A stretch of 64,000 nucleotides of DNA from positions 1 to 64,000 of the forward strand of contig NZ_MTSD02000003.1 in NCBI RefSeq assembly GCF_001995095.2, given 5' to 3'. Shown here piece by piece: positions 16,450-26,026 of this stretch (positions within the stretch are counted from its first letter, which is position 1; each line of letters starts with the position of its first letter). The stretch comes from Oceanospirillum linum. Its GTDB lineage: Bacteria > Pseudomonadota > Gammaproteobacteria > Pseudomonadales > Halomonadaceae. The position numbers were made by a program, and so were the translations under genes. The notes under the pieces were generated by a model. That model saw nothing but the letters and a program-made list of their open reading frames with translations, made no database searches and was not told the origin of the DNA.

Positions 16450-18147
16450 ATGAGTGTTGAAAGCGTAGCAAGCGACTTAAAAGATGCTTTGCGTGCCAGT
16501 AAGAAAGGCTTTATTGCCGCTGGTGTTTTCAGTCTTTTTATCAATATTCTGATGCTGACGGCACCGCTCTATATGCTTCAGGTTTACGACCGGGTTGTTG
16601 CTGCACGCAGCTTTGACACCCTGGTCTATCTGACCATCATTATGGTAAGCATGTTTGCCATTATGGGGCTTCTGGAGTGGGTCCGATCACGGGTTCTGGT
16701 GCGGGTGGGCAACCAGCTTGACCAGGCACTGAGTCCGAGAATTTACTCAGCTATGTTTGAGCAGGGGATTCGTCAGCCCAACATGCGCAACGCTCAGCCT
16801 CTGAACGATCTGGCTTCCGTTCGTCAATTTATGACGGGTAACGGATTATTTGCGTTCTTTGATGCCCCCTGGATGCCTATCTATATCGGTCTGCTGTTTG
16901 TCTTTCACCCTGCCTTCGGCTGGTTTGCGATTTGTGCCGGGGTCATCCTGTTCTGTGTCGCCGTGGCGAATGAAAAAAGCACCCGCAAGCCAATTACAGA
17001 AGCCAGCGGCGAAAATATCAGAGCGCAAAATCTGGCGAACAGCAATATCAGTAACTCAGAAGTACTGCATGCGATGGGGATGCTGCCGGCTATTATGGGC
17101 CGCTGGTATAAGCAACATCTGGAAGTACTGTCCAAACAAACAGTGGCCAGTGATAAGGCCGGTGTTTTCTCAAACCTCAGTAAAATTCTGAGAATGGTTT
17201 TCCAGTCTCTTATTCTGGGCTTAGGTGCTTATTATGTTATCAATAATGAAATGAGCCCGGGCATGATGATTGCCGGTTCCATTCTGATGGGCCGTGCTTT
17301 GGCACCTCTGGATCTGTTAATCGGAACCTGGGCTGGTTTCAATAATGCCCGTTCATCCTATGGCCGCTTAAATCAGTTATTGCTGGCCATTCCTGAGGAC
17401 GAACGGAAAATGAGCCTGCCCCGCCCTGAGGGCAAGCTGACTATTGAGAACGTTCATGCGATTCCACCGGGGTCTAAAACGCCAGCTCTGAAAGGTATAT
17501 CGTTCACCGTAGAGCCGGGAAATCATGTGGGTATTGTTGGCCCGAGCGCTGCAGGTAAATCTACCCTCTCCCGTATTATCCTGGGTCTATGGCCGGTAGC
17601 TAATGGCGTGGTACGCCTGGATAGTGCTGATATCAACCACTATAACCGTGACGAATTAGGCCCTAATCTGGGTTATTTGCCACAGGATATTGAGCTGTTT
17701 GATGGTTCCATCAGTGAGAACATCGCCCGCTTCGGGGAGGTCGATCCGCAGAAAGTGGTTGATGCCGCGAAGAAAGCCGGTGTCCATGAGATGATTCTCC
17801 AGCTACCGGACGGATACGACACGGTTATCGGCAGTACGATTGGCGCTCTGTCTGGTGGGCAGCGTCAACGTATTGGCCTGGCCAGGGCGATCTATGGTCA
17901 GCCTAAATTTATTGTTCTGGATGAACCTAACTCGAATCTTGATGACCAGGGTGAAGCGGCTCTGGTTAATACGATGCAGATTCTGAAACAGGAAGGTGCA
18001 ACGGTTCTCGTTGTCAGCCACCGGCCTTCTATTCTCAAAAATATCGATCAGCTTCTGGTGCTTAAAGACGGAACGATGCAGATGTTTGGTAACAGAGATG
18101 ATGTGATGCAGGCTTTGGCTCAACAAAAACAGCAGGCAGCATCGTAA
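16450..18147 (+). CDS. Type I secretion ABC transporter (PrtD/SapD-like)
   Basis: The 565-residue half-transporter has a membrane domain of about 20-300 (starting with KGFIAAGVFSLFINILMLTA) and a nucleotide-binding domain with Walker A GPSAAGKST, signature LSGGQRQRIGLARA and Walker B IVLDEPNSNLDD. There is no N-terminal peptidase or C39-like domain, as in PrtD/AprD/SapD exporters. It should power secretion of a protein with a C-terminal signal. The HlyD gene follows 26 bp later. No RTX or S-layer substrate is encoded in the window. Confidence 0.92.
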   Translation: MSVESVASDLKDALRASKKGFIAAGVFSLFINILMLTAPLYMLQVYDRVVAARSFDTLVYLTIIMVSMFAIMGLLEWVRSRVLVRVGNQLDQALSPRIYSAMFEQGIRQPNMRNAQPLNDLASVRQFMTGNGLFAFFDAPWMPIYIGLLFVFHPAFGWFAICAGVILFCVAVANEKSTRKPITEASGENIRAQNLANSNISNSEVLHAMGMLPAIMGRWYKQHLEVLSKQTVASDKAGVFSNLSKILRMVFQSLILGLGAYYVINNEMSPGMMIAGSILMGRALAPLDLLIGTWAGFNNARSSYGRLNQLLLAIPEDERKMSLPRPEGKLTIENVHAIPPGSKTPALKGISFTVEPGNHVGIVGPSAAGKSTLSRIILGLWPVANGVVRLDSADINHYNRDELGPNLGYLPQDIELFDGSISENIARFGEVDPQKVVDAAKKAGVHEMILQLPDGYDTVIGSTIGALSGGQRQRIGLARAIYGQPKFIVLDEPNSNLDDQGEAALVNTMQILKQEGATVLVVSHRPSILKNIDQLLVLKDGTMQMFGNRDDVMQALAQQKQQAAS

Positions 18148-18173
18148 ATTTCTAATTTTATCTGAGAGTAATC

Positions 18174-19718
18174 ATGAAGAAATCAGTGGTTGAGCCTCCT
18201 AAATCAAAAGAGGCAACTGAAGCTAAAGGGGCAACCTCCCGGCCTCAGGAACAGAAAAATACCGGCAAAACATCATTAAAAACCGGTGATACAAAAACAT
18301 CAAAAGCGGGCGACACTGGCAAGTCTGGTCAGGCTCTGGCGAAAGTTGCTACAGCTAAAGCAGCCAAGCCTCAGGGTAAGCAATCAACGGCTCCTCAGGG
18401 ACAGCCGGAGGCGGGATCACTTCAGGTGCCGGTGAATGACAGAACCTATATCATTCTGGGCTTTGCCATTTTGCTGCTGAGCCTGGGCACCTTCACCATC
18501 TGGGCTGCTTTTGCTCCTCTGAGCAGCGCAGTTATCGCTCCGGGTGAGGTTGTGGTGGACTCCTACAGAAAGTCTATCCAGCATCTTGAAGGCGGCCTGG
18601 TTGAGAATATTTTTGTCCGTAACGGTGATCTGGTTCAGGCTGGTGACCCCCTGGTACAACTTGATGAAACGTCATGGCTGGGTGAGTCAGAAAGTAACCG
18701 AAAGCGTATGTTTAGTACCCTGGTGCAGTTGGAGCGCCTGCGTAGTGAACAGATGCTTGCCGGTGAAATGGTATACAGCCAGGAGGTGCTGGAAGCTGCC
18801 AAAAATGATAAAGATCTGGCAGCCGTTCTTGAACAGAACCGGCAACTGCATAAGGCCAGGGTTGCCGCTCACCGTCAGGAGCAGCAGGCACTGAAATCCC
18901 GCGCAGCCCAGGCCAGAGAGCAAACCGAAGGCCTCAAAGAACAGCAATCTATTGTTAACCAACAGATCGCGCTTCTGGAAAAAGAGTATGAGGCCTATAC
19001 CACGCTGTTAAATGAGCGTTTGGGTGATGGCCAGCGGGCACGGGAGCTGAATCGTCAGATTCTGACCTCTAAAAATGAAGCGGCCCGTCTGCAGTCAGAA
19101 ATTGCGCGTACAGAGCTGGTTGCCGCTGAGTACAGTGTTCAGCTGAGTAATAATCGCCAAAATTATCTCAAGGATATCGGTGAGAGAATTCAGGCGGCTC
19201 AGGCTGACTATTTTGATACTCAGGAGCGCTACCGCATCTCCCAGGATCGCCTGAAGCGCGCCACGATACGTGCGCCGGAATCTGGCTATATTGTGGGTTT
19301 ACAGGTGCATACCATTGGTAGTGTCGCCCGTCCGGGTGCAACCTTGATGGATCTGGTGCCGGGTCAGGATAAGTTTGTTGTGGAAACAAAAGTAGCAACC
19401 AATGATATCAACAGTATCCACCAGGGCCAGAAAGCCGATATCCGTTTCTCTGCTTTCAACCAGCGTACCACTAAGGTCATTGAAGGTGAGGTGATCAATA
19501 TCTCTGCTGACCGTCTGATCAATGAAAATACAGGCGAACCCTATTACCTGACCCGTATTAAAGTAACGGAGAAGGGTAAACAGGATATGAGTGACGAGAT
19601 GAACCTGATTCCGGGCATGCCAGCGGAAGTGATGATTCGCCGGGAAGACCGCACTCTGTTCAGTTATCTGCTGAAACCGATTGCGGATAGTTTCGCCCGT
19701 AGCTTCCGGGAAAAATAA
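18174..19718 (+). CDS. Type I secretion membrane-fusion protein (HlyD/PrtE/SapE-like)
   Basis: The 514-residue protein has one membrane helix at about 90-112 (IILGFAILLLSLGTFTIWAA) and then a lipoyl/barrel-sandwich and long coiled-coil hairpin (about 150-350), ending with a beta-barrel domain (ISADRLINENTGEPYYLTRI), the usual HlyD layout. Unusually, the cytoplasmic N-terminus is about 85 residues long and very rich in Lys, Thr, Gly and Ala (GKTSLKTGDTKTSKAGDTGK). Most PrtE-type proteins begin within a few tens of residues of the helix. The role of the extension is unknown. It should link the ABC transporter to the TolC-like channel. Confidence 0.92.
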   Translation: MKKSVVEPPKSKEATEAKGATSRPQEQKNTGKTSLKTGDTKTSKAGDTGKSGQALAKVATAKAAKPQGKQSTAPQGQPEAGSLQVPVNDRTYIILGFAILLLSLGTFTIWAAFAPLSSAVIAPGEVVVDSYRKSIQHLEGGLVENIFVRNGDLVQAGDPLVQLDETSWLGESESNRKRMFSTLVQLERLRSEQMLAGEMVYSQEVLEAAKNDKDLAAVLEQNRQLHKARVAAHRQEQQALKSRAAQAREQTEGLKEQQSIVNQQIALLEKEYEAYTTLLNERLGDGQRARELNRQILTSKNEAARLQSEIARTELVAAEYSVQLSNNRQNYLKDIGERIQAAQADYFDTQERYRISQDRLKRATIRAPESGYIVGLQVHTIGSVARPGATLMDLVPGQDKFVVETKVATNDINSIHQGQKADIRFSAFNQRTTKVIEGEVINISADRLINENTGEPYYLTRIKVTEKGKQDMSDEMNLIPGMPAEVMIRREDRTLFSYLLKPIADSFARSFREK

Positions 19719-19873
19719 GACTTAACCGAAATAGCCGGAAATCTTTATGATTTCTGTCATTACAGGCATATCAGGCCCGTTGTTAAGACTTATTGTTAAG
19801 GGCTTTTTTAAAGGCCTGTGTATCGTGTTTCTGCTGGGCCCGGCTTTTGACGGGCTCTATATAGTCAGAGTTT

Positions 19874-19899
19874 ACTGCGCCTTCAGGCGCAGTTTGTTT
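19874..19899 (+). terminator. Rho-independent terminator between the HlyD and TolC genes
   Basis: A perfect 8-bp stem ACTGCGCC / GGCGCAGT with loop TTCA is followed by TTGTTTATT. It lies 20 bp before the TolC-like start, so the outer-membrane component may be expressed by read-through or from its own promoter. Confidence 0.7.
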
Positions 19900-19919
19900 A
19901 TTGTTGGAGTGTTTTCACC

Positions 19920-21362
19920 ATGTTTTTTTCCGCGTCTGATGAGACCCGTACCCCTTTTGATCCGGTACGGTCTGCTTTTATGCCCGTCCGGTACGCAACG
20001 GGGGCTCTCCGGTATGTCACCTGTGCTATGGCGGGTGCTTTACTCTGCGTAACAATTCAGGCCCATGCCGAAGAGCTCTCATTTCAGGAAGCCGTTGAGG
20101 CGGCCCTCAGTCATGACTCTCAGTACAGTGCAGCAAAGGCAACGTTTCAGTCTGAGAAAGAAGAGGTGGCCCTGTCGAGAAGTCGGCTTCTGCCCAGCAT
20201 TGACCTTTCTGCACGCTATAGTCATGAAGATTCAACCAATATCTATACGGATGAAGCCAGTGACTATTACAACCCGGACCAACCACGCTCCTCCGGTGTT
20301 CTTGATGATACCTATTGGAGAATTTCCCTCAGTCAGCCATTACTTGATATCAGTGCCTATCGTAGCCTAAAGGCCAGTCATGCTTCGGTTGAAGCCGCAC
20401 GTTACAGACTGGCAGAGGCGGAGCAAAGCCTGGTTTACCGTACCACTGAGCGCTATCTCGCTGTTTTATATAACGCTCAACTGGTTTATCTGAACAAGAA
20501 TATTCATGAAGCCCTGTCACTGAAATATCAGCAATCTCAGCGCCGAGCCAGCCTGGGAGTTGGGGATGAGCTGGAGCTACTGGAACTGGAGTCCCGGCGC
20601 GACCTGGCTCAAACGGATTACCTGAAGGCTAAAAGTGACCTGGAAGATGAGAAAACCAAACTCAGGATCATCACAGGCAGAAGCTTTACTCCTTCCGAGG
20701 CCTGGGTTGCCAAGGCTCATGCGATAGACCCTCCTGTTATGACCATGTCTGAGGAGGAGGTTATCGCTTCAGCCCGTAACAATCAGCTCTTTCTGGAAAG
20801 CACTGCGGCTCTGAGGCAGGCTGTTTTATCTGCAAGCGCGAACAAAGCATCGTATTATCCGACGCTCGCCCTGACCCTGGATTACAGTGATCGTGATTCT
20901 GAAGATGAGTTCAGGGAAAGCGAAACCTTTATTGCCGCAATCAACCTGAATTTCAATCTCTATGGTGGTGGCAAAACCAGTGCTTATATTCGTCAGGCAA
21001 CGGCAAAAGTTAATGCCCAGGAGGCCCAGCGTGATGGTGTACTTAAGGACTCTGAGCAGAAAATCAGCCTTGCCTATGCCCGTAAAAAGAATCTGGAAGA
21101 GCGCCTGATCGCTCTGAAACGCTCCATACAGTCCAGTGAACGCTACCTGGAGGCAGCTGAACGCGGAAGAGACCTTAATCTGCGGAGCCAGGTTGATGTT
21201 CTTGATGCCCGCACTCAAACGCTGGATGTTAAGCTCCGACTGGCTGAGGCTCTGAATGAATACCTGTTGTCGGATCTGCAGCTGCAGTATCAGTCCGGCC
21301 AGCTGAACAGGGATTATGTGGCATTTTATGACACCTTATTTTCCGAAGCGCTGAGCCACTGA
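19920..21362 (+). CDS. TolC-family outer-membrane channel of the type I secretion system (SapF/PrtF-like)
   Basis: The 480-residue protein has an N-terminal region with a late signal segment (AMAGALLCVTIQAHA, cleavage near residue 50) and two repeats of the outer-membrane efflux domain. Typical TolC landmarks are LSFQEAVEAALSHDSQYSAA, the mid-protein long helices (ERYLAVLYNAQLVYLNKNIH) and NFNLYGGGKTSAYIRQA. ATG 19920 follows GGAG; ATG 19980 would give a shorter leader and is an alternative. It completes the ABC-HlyD-TolC set and would form the outer-membrane exit duct. Confidence 0.9.
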   Translation: MFFSASDETRTPFDPVRSAFMPVRYATGALRYVTCAMAGALLCVTIQAHAEELSFQEAVEAALSHDSQYSAAKATFQSEKEEVALSRSRLLPSIDLSARYSHEDSTNIYTDEASDYYNPDQPRSSGVLDDTYWRISLSQPLLDISAYRSLKASHASVEAARYRLAEAEQSLVYRTTERYLAVLYNAQLVYLNKNIHEALSLKYQQSQRRASLGVGDELELLELESRRDLAQTDYLKAKSDLEDEKTKLRIITGRSFTPSEAWVAKAHAIDPPVMTMSEEEVIASARNNQLFLESTAALRQAVLSASANKASYYPTLALTLDYSDRDSEDEFRESETFIAAINLNFNLYGGGKTSAYIRQATAKVNAQEAQRDGVLKDSEQKISLAYARKKNLEERLIALKRSIQSSERYLEAAERGRDLNLRSQVDVLDARTQTLDVKLRLAEALNEYLLSDLQLQYQSGQLNRDYVAFYDTLFSEALSH

Positions 21363-21472
21363 TTGTCTTAACCATATTATTGAATTGCTGGCGTGCAGAG
21401 CAATGAAGAAGCTAAACAACGAGCCTTCAATGCCACCCAGAGAAAGTAGAAAGAGTTGATGGAGCCTGCCTG

Positions 21473-22753
21473 CTAGCGGGCTCCGAATCCTGTCAGTACC
21501 GTTCGAATCGTCTTGAAAAAGATAAGCACATCCAGCCAGATAGAAAAGTGCTTAATGTAATAGAAGTCGTATTGCAGCTTTTTCTCCATTCCTTTCAGAT
21601 CAGCTGTATACCCTTGGTTCACCTGTGCCCAGCCGGAAATTCCAGGCCTGACAACATGACGATAGGAAAAGAAGGGGATCATATCTTCATACCATTCGGC
21701 CAGCTCTTTTGACTCAGGCCTTGGTCCTATAAAGCTCATTTCACCTTTAAGTACGTTAACGAGCTGGGGCAACTCATCAATGCGATACTTTCTGATGATT
21801 CGGCCTATATCGGTTATGCGGGGGTCGTTATTTTCATTCGTATATCCCTCGCCCTCTATATCAATATGCATGCTGCGGAATTTATAAACATTAAAGAGCT
21901 TTCCGCGGTAGCCAATCCTTTCTTGTATGAAAAAAACAGGACCCTTTGAATCCAGCTTGATCAGCAGCCCGGTAACAATGACCACAGGAAGGATCAGCGG
22001 AATCAGAATAAACACTAATATAGCATCAAAAAAACGCTTCATAATGCTGTACATGGGTGACGGTGTTAATGTGCCTATGTCGTTTTCAGCCATGTGCTCA
22101 ATGCTGACGCGGCCTGTCAGCATCTCTTCAATCTGCCTGTAGTGGAAAACCGGAATATTAGACAGAGTGCATTTAGCGAGAAACTTCTCCCATGCTGCCG
22201 GAATCTGATCAAAATGCAGATCAGCAACAATGGCATCATAGCGGCGCCCCTGCAGATCAGGAGCATCCAAGGTGTACAACTGAAGCTCGGGATTCATACT
22301 CAGACTTTCGGTCCGCCCAAGGGGCACCAGTGCCAGTTTCGGTGCCCGGAAGCGTTTTCTGATGTAAAAAGCCGTTACCGACCAAATATTAGCGAAAATG
22401 TAGGAGATCAGTAACGGTTGCCGGATATATTCAACTCTTAGATAAGGCATGCCAGAAACAATAACCAGCCAGATGATGGCTAATAACGGCAAGATATAAA
22501 CAACGCTTTGCTGGGCCCCGGGAAAGTGACGAATCTGCCTGATAATAATGAATGCCAGGCAAAAACATGCCATCTCCGAGAGCAGAGTATTGATATATAA
22601 ACTGTCGGATAGCTTGCCGGAATGGTTAAAAAATACGAATTGCCAGAATGGAAGTAAGGTTACAAAAAGTACTCCCAGCAGGAACTGAAAATAACCACTA
22701 AACAGTATGCGTTCATGCCAAAGTGAGTGTCGGCGCTGAAATGTATTCCTCAC
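21473..22753 (-). CDS. Undecaprenyl-phosphate sugar phosphotransferase (WbaP/WcaJ-like)
   Basis: The 426-residue polyprenyl glycosylphosphotransferase has four N-terminal membrane helices, a central nucleotide-binding-like segment, a fifth helix (RFFDAILVFILIPLILPVVI) and the conserved catalytic C-terminal domain. Motifs include GPVFFIQERIGYRGKLFNVY, KFRSMH, RKYRIDELPQLVNVLKGEMS, FIGPRPE and RPGISGWAQVN. It would transfer a sugar phosphate (often glucose or galactose) to undecaprenyl phosphate to start glycan synthesis. Start GTG 22753 with AAGG upstream. It is the last gene of the rmlBACD operon. Confidence 0.92.
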   Translation of the reverse strand: MRNTFQRRHSLWHERILFSGYFQFLLGVLFVTLLPFWQFVFFNHSGKLSDSLYINTLLSEMACFCLAFIIIRQIRHFPGAQQSVVYILPLLAIIWLVIVSGMPYLRVEYIRQPLLISYIFANIWSVTAFYIRKRFRAPKLALVPLGRTESLSMNPELQLYTLDAPDLQGRRYDAIVADLHFDQIPAAWEKFLAKCTLSNIPVFHYRQIEEMLTGRVSIEHMAENDIGTLTPSPMYSIMKRFFDAILVFILIPLILPVVIVTGLLIKLDSKGPVFFIQERIGYRGKLFNVYKFRSMHIDIEGEGYTNENNDPRITDIGRIIRKYRIDELPQLVNVLKGEMSFIGPRPESKELAEWYEDMIPFFSYRHVVRPGISGWAQVNQGYTADLKGMEKKLQYDFYYIKHFSIWLDVLIFFKTIRTVLTGFGAR

Positions 22754-22791
22754 TGTGAAACCTTATATAAGTAACAGTACATATTTTTTAA

Positions 22792-23673
22792 TTAGTATAA
22801 TCCCAGAATAATCAACAACAGCAGATACAACTTATCCCGAGGTCGTCGTCTCAACTCTGAAAAGTTCATGATCAGAAAGCATCTGCTATTAAAATTGTTG
22901 ACCTGATTAGGGCTCAGTAATTCGGATATTCGGACAACCTGATCTCTGTACCATCCGTTTTTTACTAGCTTAATTCTTTTTATGTAAGCCTTTACGCTGG
23001 CATTAGCACCGACCTGATTTGAGCTATGCTGGCGATAATGCATCCCGGGCCTGGGGTCAATATACCATTTATATTTCCGATTTCGACAAAAGGCATAAAT
23101 TAACCAGTCGTGCAGGTCAACTGACTCCACACGTTTTCTGTGCGAAAGCAAAAAATGTTGTAATTTACAGGCCACAGAGGATCTGAGCACGTAGGTGCAG
23201 CCGGGCCCTGCAGCTTCAAAGAAATGATCATATTGTGTTTGGGGTTGGGCTTTATTAAGGCACTGCTTACGCCCATCAGGCCAAAAAGCGATGACATTGG
23301 AAGAGTATGCATCGTAGCCCTGCTCAAGACAGGCCCAAGCCTGGCTCAACTTATCAAGGTGCCAGATATCATCCTGATCTGCCAGAGCGATAGCATCATA
23401 ATGCTCAGGCTGGGTATCCCGCAACAGACGATAAAAATTCTTTCCGGCGCTACCAAAATGAAAACCACAGGGCAGCACGGTAATTTTACCCGACTGGGCA
23501 GCACGCTGTGTGATCCAGTCTTCTGTGCCATCATTCGACAGATCAACACTGACAAAAAGATGCACATCAACATCTTGCTGCTGGAGAATACTGTCCACCT
23601 GCTCCTGAAGCCAAAGCATTCCCTGGTAAGCTGCCATCAGAACAGCAATTTTAGGAGATGGGGCACATGTCAT
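22792..23673 (-). CDS. GT2-family glycosyltransferase (rhamnosyltransferase-like)
   Basis: The 293-residue GT-A enzyme has the N-terminal IAVLMAAYQGMLWLQEQVDS, the DLSNDGTEDW segment and a DQDD-type metal motif (ALADQDDIWHLDKL). The layout (short GT2 of about 300 residues, AGPGCTYVLR in the acceptor part) resembles rhamnosyltransferases of O-antigen clusters. Its position 4 bp after rmlD supports use of dTDP-rhamnose, but the donor is inferred. ATG 23673 is clear. Confidence 0.85.
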   Translation of the reverse strand: MTCAPSPKIAVLMAAYQGMLWLQEQVDSILQQQDVDVHLFVSVDLSNDGTEDWITQRAAQSGKITVLPCGFHFGSAGKNFYRLLRDTQPEHYDAIALADQDDIWHLDKLSQAWACLEQGYDAYSSNVIAFWPDGRKQCLNKAQPQTQYDHFFEAAGPGCTYVLRSSVACKLQHFLLSHRKRVESVDLHDWLIYAFCRNRKYKWYIDPRPGMHYRQHSSNQVGANASVKAYIKRIKLVKNGWYRDQVVRISELLSPNQVNNFNSRCFLIMNFSELRRRPRDKLYLLLLIILGLY

Positions 23674-23677
23674 AGCA

Positions 23678-24613
23678 TCAGGATTCGTTCTGCAGCTTTG
23701 CGAGCACCCGGCTCAACTCATCCTGCCATTGCGGTATCTCTATCGATAAGGTGCGCTGAATTTTAGTGCAATCGAGCCTCGAATTAAGAGGTCTTTTGGC
23801 CGGTGTAGGATACTCAGCTGTCGTAATCCCCTGAACCACAGGCTGCTTTTCAAGTAACCCCATGCCATAGGCCTGGGTGAAAATTTCTGTAGCAAAGCCA
23901 TGCCATGTGGTCTCAGGCTGGTTGGAAAAGTGATAGACCCCGGATTCTAAATTTCCGGTACCGAAATATTGCCGGGCAAAACGCCATAGAGTCTCTGCAA
24001 TGCTGGCAGCACTGGTCGGCGCTCCCTGCTGGTCGGCAACAATGCTCAGGGTATCACGCTCACCGGCGAGCCGAAGCATGGTTTTGACAAAGTTTCCGCC
24101 ATGGACACCAAATACCCAGCTGGTTCTAAGGATCAGATAAAGTGCGCCGGACTGCTGCAGCGCTTGCTCACCGGCAAGTTTACTGGCGCCATAAACGCTC
24201 TCGGGCGACGTTGAATCTGTCTCCTTATAGGGAGTATCTTTTTCCCCATCAAACACATAGTCCGTCGAGATATGGAGCACAGGTATCTGTCGCTGTTTGG
24301 CTTCCTGAGCTAGATTCAAGACACCATCGCGGTTAACCGCATAAGCCTGATCCGACTCGGTTTCTGCCTTATCAACTGCCGTGTATGCTGCAGCATTGAT
24401 AATCAGATCCGGCTGAAACTGCTCCATAACAGCCTTTACTCTGTCAGCCTGGGTAATATCCAGTTCAGAAGATGAGCAGGCCAGAAGCTGAACTATTTTG
24501 CCGTCACCACTCTTTTCCCGATCAGAACCTGAGACCGATACCGTGGCCGGTGCCTGCTCCACTAAAGATCTACCGACCTGTCCGTTAGCTCCGGTTATCA
24601 GAATTTTAACCAT
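23678..24613 (-). CDS. rmlD: dTDP-4-dehydrorhamnose reductase
   Basis: This is the last step of dTDP-L-rhamnose synthesis (NADPH reduction). The 311-residue protein starts MVKILITGANGQVGRSL (Rossmann GxxGxxG) and carries the SDR Tyr-Lys pair in SVYGASKLAGEQ, plus STDYVFDG. ATG 24613 overlaps the end of rmlC by 8 bp, the usual coupling; an upstream ATG at 24634 adds seven residues and has no ribosome-binding site. Confidence 0.95.
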   Translation of the reverse strand: MVKILITGANGQVGRSLVEQAPATVSVSGSDREKSGDGKIVQLLACSSSELDITQADRVKAVMEQFQPDLIINAAAYTAVDKAETESDQAYAVNRDGVLNLAQEAKQRQIPVLHISTDYVFDGEKDTPYKETDSTSPESVYGASKLAGEQALQQSGALYLILRTSWVFGVHGGNFVKTMLRLAGERDTLSIVADQQGAPTSAASIAETLWRFARQYFGTGNLESGVYHFSNQPETTWHGFATEIFTQAYGMGLLEKQPVVQGITTAEYPTPAKRPLNSRLDCTKIQRTLSIEIPQWQDELSRVLAKLQNES

Positions 24614-25142
24614 GTGCAGGTTCCAGAGAGGCATATTTTGAGTCTTTATCCGACAGCAATACGTCTTCTATTGGCCAATCAATATTCAGTAAGGGGCAGT
24701 TCCATGCAACGCCACCTTCATCACTGGGGTCATAGTAATCAGTGCATTTATAAACAAAATCGACTTCGTCACTTAAAACTACAAAGCCATGGGCATAACC
24801 CGGTGGAACCCAGAGCTGCCGGTGATTATCTTCACTCAGCTCAACGCCGACGTATTGCCCATAAGTTGGCGAGGCTGGGTCAATGTCAGCGGCAACATCA
24901 AAAACAGCACCACGGGTAACACTGACCAACTTGCCCTGGGGTTTTGTTTTTTGGAAATGCAGCCCCCGTAATACACCTCTGCGGGAACGGGAGTGGTTAT
25001 CCTGGACAAACGTCAGGTCTATGCCCGCCATATCCTGATAGCGCTGCGCATTAAATGTCTCTTTAAAAAAACCGCGATGATCACCGAACACTTTAGGTTC
25101 TATGATTTTAACCCCGGCCAAAGCTGTATCTGTTACTTTCAT
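24606..25142 (-). CDS. rmlC: dTDP-4-dehydrorhamnose 3,5-epimerase
   Basis: The 178-residue cupin epimerase has the expected RmlC length. Landmarks include the start region IIEPKVFGDHRGFFKETFNA, QDNHSRSRRGVLRGLHFQ with the catalytic His in LRGLHFQ, VPPGYAHGFVVLSD, and the Tyr/Asp-rich YKCTDYYDPSDEGG. It sits 8 bp after rmlA and overlaps rmlD. Confidence 0.96.
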   Translation of the reverse strand: MKVTDTALAGVKIIEPKVFGDHRGFFKETFNAQRYQDMAGIDLTFVQDNHSRSRRGVLRGLHFQKTKPQGKLVSVTRGAVFDVAADIDPASPTYGQYVGVELSEDNHRQLWVPPGYAHGFVVLSDEVDFVYKCTDYYDPSDEGGVAWNCPLLNIDWPIEDVLLSDKDSKYASLEPAHG

Positions 25143-25150
25143 ATTGGTAT

Positions 25151-26026
25151 TTAAACTCTATCTTCCTGTGCCAGCTTAAGCAGATATTGCCCATAACCGG
25201 TTTTAGCCAACAACTGCCCCTGGGACTGCATCTGTTCACGGGTCAACCAACCGTTGCGATAGGCGATCTCTTCCAGACAGGCAATTTTAAGGCCCTGTCT
25301 GTGCTCAACGGTCTGGACAAACATACCGGCTTCCAACAGGCTTTCATGGGTTCCGGTATCCAACCAGGCAAAACCGCGACCGAGTAGCTCAACATTAAGG
25401 TCGCCTCGCTCAAGATAGGCCTGGTTGATACTGGTAATTTCCAGCTCTCCGCGCTCTGAAGGCTTAACCTGTTTGGCTATTTCAACAACATCATTGTCAT
25501 AGAAATAGAGCCCGGTAACAGCATAATTTGATTTTGGTTTTGCCGGTTTCTCTTCGATGGACAAGGCCTTGCCGTCAGAATCAAAATCAACAACACCAAA
25601 GCGCTCCGGGTCATTCACTAAGTAGCCAAAAACTGAAGCACCCTGCTCACGGTCTGCAGCCGCTCTGAGCTGGCGGCTAAAGCTCTGCCCGTAGAAAATA
25701 TTATCACCGAGAACCAGGCAAACACGGTCATCACCAATAAATTCTTCACCAATAATAAAGGCCTGAGCCAGCCCATCCGGAGAGGGCTGCTCTGCATAAC
25801 TCAGCTCAATGCCATAATCTGAGCCATCTCCCAGCAGTTTCTGAAAGTTTGGCAGATCTTCAGGCGTGGAAATCACAAGAATTTCACGAATACCAGCCAG
25901 CATCAGTACCGATAATGGATAAAAAATCATCGGTTTGTCGTAGATGGGCAGCAGCTGTTTCGATACCCCTTTAGTAATTGGGTAAAGGCGGGTGCCCGAC
26001 CCTCCGGCTAAGATAATACCTTTCAT
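25151..26026 (-). CDS. rmlA: Glucose-1-phosphate thymidylyltransferase
   Basis: The 291-residue nucleotidyltransferase begins [20 protein letters not shown] with the GGSGTRL signature. It has the [12 protein letters not shown] pocket and [13 protein letters not shown] metal site. It makes dTDP-glucose from glucose-1-phosphate and dTTP, the entry to the rhamnose pathway. Its ATG overlaps the rmlB stop (ATGA), so the two are translationally coupled. Confidence 0.96.
   Translation of the reverse strand: MKGIILAGGSGTRLYPITKGVSKQLLPIYDKPMIFYPLSVLMLAGIREILVISTPEDLPNFQKLLGDGSDYGIELSYAEQPSPDGLAQAFIIGEEFIGDDRVCLVLGDNIFYGQSFSRQLRAAADREQGASVFGYLVNDPERFGVVDFDSDGKALSIEEKPAKPKSNYAVTGLYFYDNDVVEIAKQVKPSERGELEITSINQAYLERGDLNVELLGRGFAWLDTGTHESLLEAGMFVQTVEHRQGLKIACLEEIAYRNGWLTREQMQSQGQLLAKTGYGQYLLKLAQEDRV

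Noticed and set aside
19747-20052. 101-codon plus-strand frame
   Set aside because: It runs through the terminator at 19874 and overlaps the TolC gene in another frame.
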